A DNA stretch of 64,000 nt from Candidatus Bathyarchaeota archaeon (lineage in GTDB: Archaea > Thermoproteota > Bathyarchaeia > Bathyarchaeales > SOJC01), in assembly GCA_026014805.1 (NCBI GenBank), contig JAOZHR010000002.1:1-64000 (forward strand), given 5' to 3'. The translations under genes and the position numbers were made by a program. The notes beneath the pieces are model-generated. The model made no database searches. It had not been told where the DNA came from and worked only from the letters and a program-made list of their open reading frames with translations. This document shows, in pieces, positions 1 through 8,726 of the stretch. Numbering within the stretch: position 1 is the stretch's first letter; each line of letters opens with the position of its first letter.

Positions 1-474
1 GGTCTCATGCTGGGGAATTATAGGGAAATTTTCAAGACGTTAAGAGTCAGATTAGACTTGGGCTATTTGAGTGAAATTAAAAGCTTCATGAAGCGTACTC
101 GAGGAGAGCTTTCGTTTCTGATACGGGCTTTCTTTTTTGTTTTTCTCGGACTCATCTATGGAGTCGGTAGAGGCGAATTTCCCATTTGGCTTGGTATTCT
201 TATAGCCGTCTTGATTGTTGCAGTGAATTTAGTGTTTCGTCACGTCGCTACTACTGTTGCAACGTGGAGAAGCGATATGTTTCAGTATCGCCGTTTCATG
301 ACTTTTATGTGCGGGATAGGATTGGCGAACGCCACCCTAAGTATTCTGCTTTACAGAGAGTTGAGCCCAACTTTGTCTTATGCCTATCTTTACCCTGTCA
401 TAGCCACAAACGTCATCATAGTGACAAATATAATTACTTCAATCGCACCATTTTTAATCAAACTCCGCAAATAA
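1..474 (+). CDS. Cation:proton antiporter, C-terminal fragment (cut by window edge)
   Basis: The reading frame is open to the first base (Gly-Leu before the first Met), so the gene starts outside the window. The visible part begins with a GLMLGN-like stretch followed by four hydrophobic segments (about residues 38-55, 60-78, 95-115, 125-150). The order GLxLGN, then an FFFVFLGL helix, then a loop and a Gly-rich 'MCGIGLANATL' helix resembles the last third of CPA-family Na+/H+ or K+/H+ antiporters, where the last motif is usually PRGLAAAVL. Such proteins exchange monovalent cations for protons at the membrane. The family is assigned from this motif order; which ion it moves cannot be told. Confidence 0.6.
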   Translation, partial: GLMLGNYREIFKTLRVRLDLGYLSEIKSFMKRTRGELSFLIRAFFFVFLGLIYGVGRGEFPIWLGILIAVLIVAVNLVFRHVATTVATWRSDMFQYRRFMTFMCGIGLANATLSILLYRELSPTLSYAYLYPVIATNVIIVTNIITSIAPFLIKLRK

Positions 475-490
475 ACAAGCTGTGGCGATT

Positions 491-1354
491 ATGAGTAAGG
501 CAAATGCTTTCGTTAGGTTGATTCGACCTGTCAACTGTGTAATGATGGGTTTTGCAGTGATTGTTGGCGTTGCTCTAGCCGAAAAAGAAGTTCTCTCCCA
601 ACAGCCCCATAGCTTGTTGCTTGGCTTTGTAACTGGCTTTTTATTGACTGGTGCAGCCATGGCGATAAATGATTATTATGACAGGAAAATCGATGCAGTT
701 AATGAACCTGAACGACCGATTCCAAGTGGTGCAGTCAGCCCGAACGGGGCTTTAGTGTTTGCTTCATTTTTAACGTTTATTGGTCTTACAGCAGCTTTGT
801 TAACAGGGCTATCTCCGAATTGGCAATGCTTTGCCATAGCTTTTGTTTCTTGGGTTATTGTTATTATATACGTGACAAAAGGGAAAAGCACTGGTTTCCC
901 TGGAAACTTGCTGGTCAGCGCTTGCGTTGCAGTACCCTTTGTGTATGGAGGCTTTGTGGTTGGAAAGGGCTTCTTGATGACGACTGGTCTTTTTGTTGCT
1001 ATGGTTTTTCTTTCAAACACGGGGCGTGAAATTACGAAGGGAATCGTAGATGTTCAGGGCGACAAAGAGGCGAACATAAGAACGATTGCGGTGTTGTATG
1101 GAGATCGAAAGGCAGCGGCTATCGCTGCTATGTTCTATCTCTCCGCCGTCTCCATAACTCCTTTGCCATGGATTTTAGGAATTGTTTCTTTCTGGTTTCT
1201 CCCGTTTATATTCTGGACAGACATGGGACTAATTTTAACATCTATTCTACTTCTCTCGAATCCCTCAAGAGAAAACGCCAGGAGAATTAAGAATCGAAAC
1301 CTATTTTGGTTCTTAAGCGGATTGCTGGCGTTTATCGCTGGAAGTCCAGGTTGA
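491..1354 (+). CDS. UbiA-family prenyltransferase, probably digeranylgeranylglyceryl phosphate synthase
   Basis: A membrane prenyltransferase of about 287 aa with 7-9 hydrophobic helices. The first Asp-rich motif is clear (NDYYDRKIDAVNEPERPIPSG, given here as NDYYDRKIDA then NEPERPIPSG, near residues 60-80). The second motif region is DVQGDKEANIRTIA near residue 190. In archaea this family attaches the second geranylgeranyl chain to GGGP during ether-lipid synthesis. I chose the ATG at 491 because 'MSKANAFVRLIRPVNC' is the usual N-terminus; a GTG at 482 would add three residues. It lies 16 bp after the antiporter gene. Other UbiA functions (menaquinone, haem) are possible but less likely in an archaeon. 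Confidence 0.85.
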   Translation: MSKANAFVRLIRPVNCVMMGFAVIVGVALAEKEVLSQQPHSLLLGFVTGFLLTGAAMAINDYYDRKIDAVNEPERPIPSGAVSPNGALVFASFLTFIGLTAALLTGLSPNWQCFAIAFVSWVIVIIYVTKGKSTGFPGNLLVSACVAVPFVYGGFVVGKGFLMTTGLFVAMVFLSNTGREITKGIVDVQGDKEANIRTIAVLYGDRKAAAIAAMFYLSAVSITPLPWILGIVSFWFLPFIFWTDMGLILTSILLLSNPSRENARRIKNRNLFWFLSGLLAFIAGSPG

Positions 1355-1411
1355 AGAATGCCAAGACTGTAAATATTTAGGTTAGAACTATGAAAGAGGA
1401 GAGGGATAACC

Positions 1412-2695
1412 ATGTCCTTCACACCAATCCAAAACGTCCTTGCGGGCAAGCACGAGAGCGAACAAGTTAGCATTCGAGGGTGGGTCTACAGAAAACGAGA
1501 AAGCAAAAAAACCATCTTTCTACTAATACGCGACGCAACTGGAATAATACAGTCCACTGTCAAGGAGGGAACGCAAGCTTGGAATGAGGCAGAAAAAATA
1601 ACTATCGAATCCTCCACCACGCTCAGCGGAACAGTAAAAAAAGACAAGCGGGCACCCGGCGGATACGAGATCTCTACAAATGAAATAACAATTATTGGTT
1701 TGGCTGAAACATTCCCAATTGCTAAGGATCAGAGCGAAGAGTTTCTCCGAGACGTTAGGCATCTGTGGCTACGCAGCAGAAAAATGAATCTTATCATGAG
1801 AGTAAGAAGCGAAGTCTTGTGGCTTACGCACAAGTTCTTCAGAGAGAAAGGCTTCATAGAAATCTCCCCGCCCATGTTCATAACCAGCGCATGCGAAGGC
1901 GGCGCCACTCTATTTGAAACAAAATACTTCGACCGAAACCTATTCTTGACACAGAGTGCCCAGCTGTATTCGGAGATTCTTATCCACTCCTTAGAGAAGG
2001 TTTACACATGTGCACCCTCTTTTAGAGCAGAGAAAAGCAGAACAATTCGTCATCTTTGCGAATACTGGCATGTAGAACCAGAGTGGGCATTTGCTGACAT
2101 GGATGATGTCATGCGGATTGAAGAAGAACTCGTAAGCTACATCTGCCGAAAAGTGGCAAAACATTGCAAGCGAGAGCTGCAAGAGCTGGGGGTTGACCCG
2201 AAAAAACTATTGAAGATCAAGCCGCCTTTCCCAAGAATAACCTATAAAGAGGCAATTGAAAAACTGCGAAAAAAAGGTTTAGACATAAAGTGGGGTGAAG
2301 ACCTGGGCTATGATGAAGAGAAGGCGTTGGCTGAAGATTTTAAGGGCCCCTTCTTCGTCCATGACTATCCAAAGAAGATAAAGGCGTTTTACTGCAAAAC
2401 TTACAGAGACAAGCCGGAAATAGCTATGTCTGTGGACATGCTGGTGCCTAGAATAGGGGAGTTGACAACGGGTGGTGCCAGAGAAGATGACAAGGACGAG
2501 TTGATTAGAAGGGTTAAGGAGCTAGGCTTGCAAGTGGAAGATTACGACTGGTACATTGATATGCGAAGATATGGCACAGTTCCCCATGCAGGATTTGGAT
2601 TAGGTGTAGAACGACTGCTTATGTGGATGCTTGACTTGGACAACATCATAGATACCATTCCATTTCCACGAACCTTGCGGAGAAGCTATCCCTAG
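1412..2695 (+). CDS. asnS: Asparaginyl-tRNA synthetase
   Basis: A class IIb aminoacyl-tRNA synthetase of 427 aa, the usual length. The N-terminal OB-fold anticodon-binding domain (residues 1-105, with GWVYRKRESK) is followed by the catalytic domain. Motif 2 is FRAEKSRTIRHLCEYWHVE and motif 3 is GFGLGVERLLMWMLDL. The loop TQSAQLYSEI and the EYWHVEPE form of motif 2 favour Asn over Asp specificity. Presence of the OB domain separates it from the archaeal asparagine synthetase paralogue (AS-AR), which lacks it. It charges tRNA-Asn directly, so the organism should not depend wholly on transamidation for Asn-tRNA. The ATG at 1412 is preceded by a good AGAGGAGAGG ribosome site. Confidence 0.88.
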   Translation: MSFTPIQNVLAGKHESEQVSIRGWVYRKRESKKTIFLLIRDATGIIQSTVKEGTQAWNEAEKITIESSTTLSGTVKKDKRAPGGYEISTNEITIIGLAETFPIAKDQSEEFLRDVRHLWLRSRKMNLIMRVRSEVLWLTHKFFREKGFIEISPPMFITSACEGGATLFETKYFDRNLFLTQSAQLYSEILIHSLEKVYTCAPSFRAEKSRTIRHLCEYWHVEPEWAFADMDDVMRIEEELVSYICRKVAKHCKRELQELGVDPKKLLKIKPPFPRITYKEAIEKLRKKGLDIKWGEDLGYDEEKALAEDFKGPFFVHDYPKKIKAFYCKTYRDKPEIAMSVDMLVPRIGELTTGGAREDDKDELIRRVKELGLQVEDYDWYIDMRRYGTVPHAGFGLGVERLLMWMLDLDNIIDTIPFPRTLRRSYP

Positions 2696-2775
2696 CTGGC
2701 ATGCGCATGCTAGAATTAGCAAATCTGTTTCAACTTTGTTTTTAAGCAGCCTATCTTCACTCTTAGTTTGAGTGC

Positions 2776-4134
2776 TTGAATGTGAAACGTCGATTCGGCA
2801 AAGCAAAGAAGCATGTCGTGGGTAAAGCTAATCCTTGGATATTAGATGTTCTTGATGACCAAAGCCTCAATGAGCTTAATAACAATAGAGATGTGTGGAC
2901 CACAAGGCAGACCGATGCTAGTTTGTGCGTAGCATGCAAGGGCTCACGAATGTTGTGTGGCAAAACTCGTTGCCCAGTCATGGTTCGCGTAAATTCTTTC
3001 ATTCGAGCGATGCCGCTTATCAAAAGTTTGGACATCGATGGATCTTCGCCACCCAGCGTTTTTGTAGGGCGCGTTGGATATCCCTACGTTTATGCAGGTC
3101 CCATGGTGCCACCAATTCACGAAGACACAAGCCTCTATGATTCGCCAGAGTTATGGTTTGGCAAAACAATTGACGAAATAGTTAGCTTCCGCTCCATGCT
3201 CATCCGGGGAAAATACCGAGTTCACGTTCGTCGCATTAAAGAAGCAGGCAAAATTATGGATCTGACTCGCGAGTTAGCTTTAGCCTCTGCAGCAACTGAT
3301 GTAGAACTGGCTTTGAAAAAGCGACCACGCGGCTTTCTAGTATTAAACGACGACGTTCAGCCTTTTGGGCCATCCGCGCCAATCAGAGATTTGCGAGTGG
3401 ATTCAGCACGTTGGGATCACCATGTTGAAAAGGCATATTATGACACGGATTTAAAAGCCAAACCAGCTGTTTTAGAGCTCTACGACAAGAATGTGATGGT
3501 GACAAGGATTCAAAGAGCTTTCAGCGTCGGAGCTTTCGGAGTTGAAAAGCAGAGACGTTTGGTGCCGACACGTTGGAGCATAACAGCAGTTGACAGCATG
3601 ATCTCCAAAGAGTTAATGAATAAGGTGAAGACATTTCCATTAATTGACGAGTATCATCTCTTCGAGTCTTCTTATTTGGATAACCAGTTTGAAGTTTTGA
3701 TGATGCCTGATGTTTGGAGCTACGAAGCCATTGAGGCTTGGTATCCGGGCACCGTTTGGAATCCTAGTGGCAAATATGTTGTGATGTATGGGGATTGGGA
3801 GGGCTTTGATGGACGAACCACCTATGCGGACATTGGAGGATGTTACTACGCGGCTAGGTTGGCTGTGTGCGAATATTTAATGAAAGAACGTCGTCAGGCA
3901 ACCGTTATTGTGTTGCGAGAAGCGAGACCTGGCTATATTATGCCTGTGGGCGTGTGGCAGGTGCGGGAGAATGTGCGGAATGCTATGCGACAGCGACCAC
4001 TGAAGTTTGCCACTTTAGAGCAGGCGCTGCAGAGGATTTCAAGCAGATTCAACATTCCAATACAACGGTGGATCGACAGGAGTAAGCTAATTATGAATGC
4101 TAAGATTCAGAGGAAGATAACGCAATACGCTTAG
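2776..4134 (+). CDS. nreA: NreA-type DNA repair protein
   Basis: A 452-aa protein with the N-terminal four-Cys motif typical of Nre proteins, CVACKGSRMLCGKTRCP (about residues 55-71), followed by the conserved VGRVGYPYVYAGPMVPP block near residue 105. Nre proteins are archaea-specific, act in recovery from DNA damage and bind the PCNA clamp in haloarchaea. The C-terminal eight residues read QRKITQYA, which fits a PCNA-interacting box (Q-x-x-hydrophobic-x-x-aromatic). The start used is TTG at 2776. There is no operon partner: the upstream asnS ends 80 bp before, and the downstream gene is convergent. Confidence 0.88.
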   Translation: MNVKRRFGKAKKHVVGKANPWILDVLDDQSLNELNNNRDVWTTRQTDASLCVACKGSRMLCGKTRCPVMVRVNSFIRAMPLIKSLDIDGSSPPSVFVGRVGYPYVYAGPMVPPIHEDTSLYDSPELWFGKTIDEIVSFRSMLIRGKYRVHVRRIKEAGKIMDLTRELALASAATDVELALKKRPRGFLVLNDDVQPFGPSAPIRDLRVDSARWDHHVEKAYYDTDLKAKPAVLELYDKNVMVTRIQRAFSVGAFGVEKQRRLVPTRWSITAVDSMISKELMNKVKTFPLIDEYHLFESSYLDNQFEVLMMPDVWSYEAIEAWYPGTVWNPSGKYVVMYGDWEGFDGRTTYADIGGCYYAARLAVCEYLMKERRQATVIVLREARPGYIMPVGVWQVRENVRNAMRQRPLKFATLEQALQRISSRFNIPIQRWIDRSKLIMNAKIQRKITQYA

Positions 4135-4147
4135 ACACTTTCATGTT

Positions 4148-4477
4148 CTACTCGAGCTTTTTGCCGCACTTGTAACAGAACATGGCATCAGCACGATTCT
4201 CTTCTCCGCAATCGGAGCAGACAACTGGTTCTCTGGTGGTTGCTTCCTTAATCTTTTCTTTTGCTGTTTTGAAGGCTTTCTCCATTTCTTTGCCAGCTGT
4301 CGAAAATGCTTTCTCTATCTCTTCTCCCATTCTAGAAAAGGCTTCTCTCAACTCTTCCCATGGAGTGGAAATGCCTGCTTCTACGCCCTTTCTAGTTCTC
4401 ACGCCGCATTTGGGGCAGAAATATGCGTTTTCAGGTAGCTCTTTGCCACAATTTGAGCAAAACACTTTGAATATCAC
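4148..4477 (-). CDS. Double zinc-ribbon protein with amphipathic helical linker
   Basis: A 109-aa protein with a zinc ribbon at each end: CSNCGKELPENAYFCPKCG (residues 7-25) and CSDCGEENRADAMFCYKCG (about 87-105). The middle is a charged heptad-like helix (EELREAFSRMGEEIEKAFSTAGKEMEKAF). Such proteins are common in archaea and have no assigned biochemical function; adaptor or scaffold roles are typical guesses. It converges on nreA with a 13-bp gap between stop codons, and the next upstream gene on its strand is also a zinc-ribbon protein. Confidence 0.75.
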   Translation of the reverse strand: MIFKVFCSNCGKELPENAYFCPKCGVRTRKGVEAGISTPWEELREAFSRMGEEIEKAFSTAGKEMEKAFKTAKEKIKEATTREPVVCSDCGEENRADAMFCYKCGKKLE

Positions 4478-4542
4478 CTAAGTCAAGAATGGAATAGAAG
4501 AATTTAAACGTATATCCTATAAGAGTTGCTTTCTAAGTTTCG

Positions 4543-4914
4543 TTAGTGCTTTTTGGTTTGTATCTTCTTTCCACATTTCGAACAGTATTTCAAGCTTTTT
4601 TCCACTTTTGTGCCGCACCGAGGACATACGTTTATTGGAGGAGGCTTCTCTTTTTTCTTCGTCTCCGTTTTTAGAGCCCTTGCATATTGCCACTTCAGAG
4701 TAGCGAGGAAAGAGGTTACGCTCGTGCAAATTATGAAAATCGTGAACCCTGGTACGAAGAGTGGTTCAAACATTAATAATCCTAGGACAATTAGGACTAT
4801 GCCTATGATCAAACCTAATAACGCTATCCTCTTGAAGCGATCTGCCTCGGAGATTTTTTCTTGTAGTTCTTTTTTCTTCTTGCTCAACGTTAACCTGTTC
4901 CTCTGTTTTGACAC
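4543..4914 (-). CDS. Membrane-anchored zinc-ribbon protein
   Basis: A 123-aa protein with a basic N-terminal coiled stretch (SKKKKELQEKISEADRFKR), two adjacent membrane helices (about residues 30-48 and 52-72) and a C-terminal four-Cys ribbon, CPRCGTKVEKSLKYCSKCG. The ribbon should lie in the cytoplasm together with the basic N-terminus. No catalytic motif is visible and I assign no function. Its neighbour downstream on the same strand is the double zinc-ribbon protein. Confidence 0.65.
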   Translation of the reverse strand: MSKQRNRLTLSKKKKELQEKISEADRFKRIALLGLIIGIVLIVLGLLMFEPLFVPGFTIFIICTSVTSFLATLKWQYARALKTETKKKEKPPPINVCPRCGTKVEKSLKYCSKCGKKIQTKKH

Positions 4915-4940
4915 AGTGCGAAATGATTCTCAAATGCGAG

Positions 4941-6143
4941 TTAGGTTGGAATTGTCAAGGATTCTAAATCTCTTGGGTAATAGGTAATCATTTCTGTGCT
5001 GTCTTCAGTGATTAGAACTGTGTCGGAATGTCTAAAGCCGCCATAACCGGGTTCGTAAATGCCTGGCTCGCAACTTACAATCATCCCTGGCTTTAGTACT
5101 ACTTCGTTTCCAATGTCTAACCATGGCAGTTCATGTCCCTCTAACCCCAAGCCGTGACCAGTATGATGTCTCATCAGTCTACCCAAGCCAGCTTTCTTAA
5201 AAACTTTCGATGTCGCTTTGTCTACGCTGCTGCATTTTACGCATGGTCTTAAGGCTTTAAAGGCTGCTTCTTGCGCCTTCAACATGATTTCGAAGTATTT
5301 CTGTTGTTTCAAGGTTGGTTCGCCCAGTATCATAGTACGCTCAAGTTCACAGCTGTAGCCGCCTATTTCTGCTCCGGCTCCCGTTACAAGTACGTCGCCG
5401 TCTTTCATAGGTCGCTTTGTTGCTATCGAGTGGGGAATAGCAGACATTTCGCCAACCTGCCCTCGAAAGCCTGCGCCCGCTGGGAACCTCCCCCAACGTT
5501 GAGGCACATAGTTTGGTCCGAGAGCTTTTTTCATGATCACTGACGCTTCATGGCTGGCAGCTATAGCCACGTCAAAGTCCCATAACCCTGGCATAGTGTA
5601 TTCTTGCAGCAGTGAATGTGCTAGGTTTGCCCATTTTGCGCTTTCTCGGATGAGTTCGATTTCTTCTTTGGATTTTATCAAGCGCATGCTTTCAATAATG
5701 TCTTTAGCAAGGATAAACTTGGCTTTTGGCAGCTTCTCAGTAATTGGAGGCCCACTATATCCCCAAATTCCCGCAGCACCTGCCATGTTGTCAGTGCCTA
5801 TTCGTTTTCTTGCTAAGCCTATGTCTTTCATGAATTGGACGAAATGGTCAATGGGATGCTTCTTTCCTGGGTAGTCTGGGTAGGTTTTGATGCTTTTTAC
5901 GAGACGTGTTTTTAATGGAATGTGGTCAGTTTCCAGTAGCGGTCCCATAAAGGTGATTTCGCCGTTCAGTGGAATGACCAGTGCTGCTGGGCGTTCAGTG
6001 GCGATGTAGGAATAACCCGTTAAGTAGAAAAAGCTGACACCACTTGTAAGGTAGAGGGCATCAAGTTTTCTTTTGGAAAGCGTTTCTTTAACGCGTTCTA
6101 TTCGTCTTTTGTGCCCGTTTTCACTTATGGTTAACCTTACCAT
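4941..6143 (-). CDS. M24-family (creatinase/aminopeptidase P fold) hydrolase with altered metal site
   Basis: A protein of about 400 aa with an N-terminal creatinase-like domain (residues 1-140) and a C-terminal pita-bread domain. The fold signatures are PHSIATKRPMKDGDVLV, GGYSCELERTMILGEP, HHTGHGLGLEGHE and CEPGIYEPGYGGFRHSD. Compared with metallopeptidases of the family, three of five metal ligands differ: the first Asp is Gly, the second Asp is Glu and the last Glu is Ser; the His and one Glu remain. A metal-independent, creatinase- or ectoine-hydrolase-like C-N hydrolase is therefore more likely than an Xaa-Pro dipeptidase. I chose the ATG at 6143, preceded by GGAGAG; a GTG at 6176 would add 11 residues. 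Confidence 0.75.
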   Translation of the reverse strand: MVRLTISENGHKRRIERVKETLSKRKLDALYLTSGVSFFYLTGYSYIATERPAALVIPLNGEITFMGPLLETDHIPLKTRLVKSIKTYPDYPGKKHPIDHFVQFMKDIGLARKRIGTDNMAGAAGIWGYSGPPITEKLPKAKFILAKDIIESMRLIKSKEEIELIRESAKWANLAHSLLQEYTMPGLWDFDVAIAASHEASVIMKKALGPNYVPQRWGRFPAGAGFRGQVGEMSAIPHSIATKRPMKDGDVLVTGAGAEIGGYSCELERTMILGEPTLKQQKYFEIMLKAQEAAFKALRPCVKCSSVDKATSKVFKKAGLGRLMRHHTGHGLGLEGHELPWLDIGNEVVLKPGMIVSCEPGIYEPGYGGFRHSDTVLITEDSTEMITYYPRDLESLTIPT

Positions 6144-6191
6144 TTGACTCTCCTTAAACACCTTTTGAGTGAGCACATAAAGAGTTTACGA

Positions 6192-6998
6192 CTATTCAGC
6201 ACCCTCGAAGAAGTCAGCAAGCTTGCGTGTTTGTGATTTATGAAGGATTTCAGCGCATTTTCTTGGGTCTAAGGGCTTAAAGGTTAGCCCGAGTGTTACT
6301 AGTATCGTCTGTGTTCCCTTTGCAATGTTTGGAGCTGCAAGTATTCCTCTCACTTCCCGGTTGACTATGCCTTGCACAGCCTTCACGTATCTGGACAGTT
6401 GCAGCGCAGCATTCCGTCCAGCAGTTTTCCGTTTAATCTCCACAACAACTAATTTGCCTTCGCCATCTATTCCGTAAACATCCACAAAGCCAGGCTCAAC
6501 TTTCTTCTCAAAGCTAATTGGCTTAAATCCTTCTTCTATGATTGAGGGCTTCAGTAGAACTGCCTTCTGCATGTCTTCCTCGCTTGCATGAAGCGAAAAC
6601 TCGCCTGTGTCTTTTAGCTTCAGTGTTGAAAGTAAGTAGATGCGGTCAAAGTATATGCGTAGAGATTCTGCAGGCTTGCGACGTACAGCCGTAATCTGCA
6701 AGACACCATCTTTAACATGCGATTGAAAAATGCATCCAGGTGGTTGCCAGTTTACAGCCTCATAACCGCATGGGCGGTGAACTAAAACAGAGCCATCTTC
6801 CTTTATTATGACAATACGTTCTCCAGGTTCAAGCTTGCTACTGGCTCGCCCTTTATAGTTAACCCAGCAGTTTCCAACCAAAAGCAAGAGTTTACGTTGA
6901 GCAAGTGCTTCCTTTATCGACCTCTGTGTTTCTTCATCAATTCTTGGATTCTCAAGAACGAGAGCGTGCTTTCGACTAACCACTGTATTCGCCAACAA
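6192..6998 (-). CDS. nucS: Mismatch endonuclease NucS/EndoMS
   Basis: A 268-aa archaeal NucS. The N-terminal half is the dimerisation/DNA-binding domain; the C-terminal half is a RecB-like nuclease with the active-site series VDVYGIDGEGKLVVVEIKRK (Asp, then Glu-x-Lys) and QLSRYV. EndoMS makes double-strand breaks at mismatches and replaces MutS/MutL in many archaea. The C-terminus reads TRKLADFFEGAE, which matches the PCNA-binding box of NucS proteins except that Thr stands where Gln is usual. The start is TTG at 6998; the divergent methyltransferase begins 41 bp away, so the two share a promoter region. Confidence 0.9.
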   Translation of the reverse strand: MLANTVVSRKHALVLENPRIDEETQRSIKEALAQRKLLLLVGNCWVNYKGRASSKLEPGERIVIIKEDGSVLVHRPCGYEAVNWQPPGCIFQSHVKDGVLQITAVRRKPAESLRIYFDRIYLLSTLKLKDTGEFSLHASEEDMQKAVLLKPSIIEEGFKPISFEKKVEPGFVDVYGIDGEGKLVVVEIKRKTAGRNAALQLSRYVKAVQGIVNREVRGILAAPNIAKGTQTILVTLGLTFKPLDPRKCAEILHKSQTRKLADFFEGAE

Positions 6999-7039
6999 GT
7001 TTTAGTAAAACTCTTTTTACATAAGACTTCTGATATTAA

Positions 7040-7600
7040 ATGACTGAGTGGAAGCAAAAACTCCAACACATACACTATTACAATCGCACTGCAAGCCTCT
7101 ATAACCTCCGCTATACAGAGGAGCAGAATCTTAAGATTAAGGCTGCTGTAGAAAACCTGGACCTTGAGAAACAAGGTTCGATTCTCGACATGGGCTGCGG
7201 AACCGGGCTACTTCTTCCGAGAATACGAAAAATGGCGGAAAACGTTGTTGGTTTAGACATATCTAAGGGTATGCTAGGAGAGGCAAAATTCTCCATAAAG
7301 CGTTCAGCGAATGTTCATTTCGTTTTGGCCGACGCAGACAACACTCCTTTCCGTAACAACTACTTTGATATGGCTTTTGCCATAACCTTGCTGCAAAACA
7401 TGCCTAACCCACGTCATACCCTTCAAGAAGTAAAACGCATCACAAAGCCCAACGCTACCATAATCGTTACAGCGTTGAAAAAGCGTTTCACTGAACATTC
7501 CTTTCTAAAGCTTTTAGAAGAAGCAGATTTAAAGCCTAAATTATTGAAGACGGGTCCCAATCTGAAATGTCACATTGCACCATGCAATAAGCGTAACTAA
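7040..7600 (+). CDS. SAM-dependent class I methyltransferase
   Basis: A 186-aa protein with the SAM-binding motif I LDMGCGTGLLLPRI (about residues 47-60), motif II VVGLDIS and a post-II VLADADNTPF acidic loop. It belongs to the UbiE/Methyltransf_11 group. The substrate cannot be read from the sequence. It is shorter than the usual 200-250 aa and ends just after the fold, with a small basic, Cys-containing tail (KCHIAPCNKRN). It is transcribed divergently from nucS. Confidence 0.75.
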   Translation: MTEWKQKLQHIHYYNRTASLYNLRYTEEQNLKIKAAVENLDLEKQGSILDMGCGTGLLLPRIRKMAENVVGLDISKGMLGEAKFSIKRSANVHFVLADADNTPFRNNYFDMAFAITLLQNMPNPRHTLQEVKRITKPNATIIVTALKKRFTEHSFLKLLEEADLKPKLLKTGPNLKCHIAPCNKRN

Positions 7601-7621
7601 GATTTGCCCAAGGGCGTAAAC

Positions 7622-8578
7622 CTAGGACCTTAGGTTTTGTCGAATTCTAACAAAGAAATCAGTTAAATCAATGTTTCCTCCACTGATTATTATCCCCACT
7701 CTTTTGGACTCCAACTCTATTTGCCTCGATAACACTCCTGCCAGTGAAACTGCTCCAGAAGGTTCAACCACCAGTTTCATTCTTTCCCAAATGAACTGCA
7801 TTGCGCCAACAATCTCTTGTTCTGAAACCGTAATTATCTGATCAACATTCTCTCTTATTATTCTGAAAGTGTTGCTTCCAAGAGAGCTTCTTAAACCATC
7901 CGCTATCGTGTCTGGATTCTCAACTGGTATGATTTTCCCAGCTTTGAATGACTGATATGCGTCATCCGCGTTTTCGGGTTCAACGCCAATAACTTTAGCT
8001 GACGGAAGCAGGCCTTTGGTTGCAACTGCCGTTCCGCTCAGCAATCCACCACCGCCAACAGGACAGAAAACATAATCGAGTCTACCTATTTCCCTGACTA
8101 ATTCATAAGCAGCGGTCCCAGCGCCAGCAATAATATCAAGATCATCAGATGGATGTATGAGAGTGTAGCCATGTTTTTCGATTAGTGGTTCAACGGCCCT
8201 TTCTCTGTCAGTTGGATGAGGACCGCAAGTAATTATTTCCGCCCCATAGCCTTTTGTTGCAGTCACTTTCACTTGAGAAGCATTTCTAGGCATAACAACA
8301 ACTGCTCTAATTCGCAGAAGTTTAGCAGCTAAGGCGAGTGCCTGTGCATGATTCCCAGAAGAGTGCGTTATTACTCCTTTCTTCTTCTGTTCTAGAGATA
8401 GTTGTGACAGGGCATTGTAGGCACCTCTGAATTTGAAAGCCCCAGTTTTCTGGAAATTCTCACACTTCAAGAAACAGTAACTACCGGTTATTGTATCAAG
8501 GGTCGAGGAAGTCATTACTGGAGTAAGATTGACAACTCCTTTTAGTCGCTTGTAGGCTTCCTCTACTTCTTTGAACAT
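7622..8578 (-). CDS. Threonine/serine dehydratase (PLP fold type II)
   Basis: A 318-aa enzyme of the catabolic threonine ammonia-lyase/serine racemase group. The Schiff-base lysine lies in FKFRGAYNALSQL (near residue 50), the Asn-binding loop is THSSGNHAQALA, and the phosphate-binding glycine loop is CPVGGGGLLSG. There is no C-terminal ACT regulatory domain, as expected for the short form. It deaminates Thr to 2-oxobutyrate (or Ser to pyruvate); racemase activity is an alternative. It converges with the methyltransferase gene (21-bp gap) and stands alone. Confidence 0.82.
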   Translation of the reverse strand: MFKEVEEAYKRLKGVVNLTPVMTSSTLDTITGSYCFLKCENFQKTGAFKFRGAYNALSQLSLEQKKKGVITHSSGNHAQALALAAKLLRIRAVVVMPRNASQVKVTATKGYGAEIITCGPHPTDRERAVEPLIEKHGYTLIHPSDDLDIIAGAGTAAYELVREIGRLDYVFCPVGGGGLLSGTAVATKGLLPSAKVIGVEPENADDAYQSFKAGKIIPVENPDTIADGLRSSLGSNTFRIIRENVDQIITVSEQEIVGAMQFIWERMKLVVEPSGAVSLAGVLSRQIELESKRVGIIISGGNIDLTDFFVRIRQNLRS

Positions 8579-8726
8579 TTAGACCGAGGAAGAATCATCA
8601 CAACAGCTAAAAAAGTTAATGTGTGTGTCCCATGTGTGTTTTCTCATATTTCCATCTATTAAAAGCCCATTCTAAGCGTTAAGCAGAGAGTCCAATCTGG
8701 AAGGGACACATATCATAGGCTTTGTT

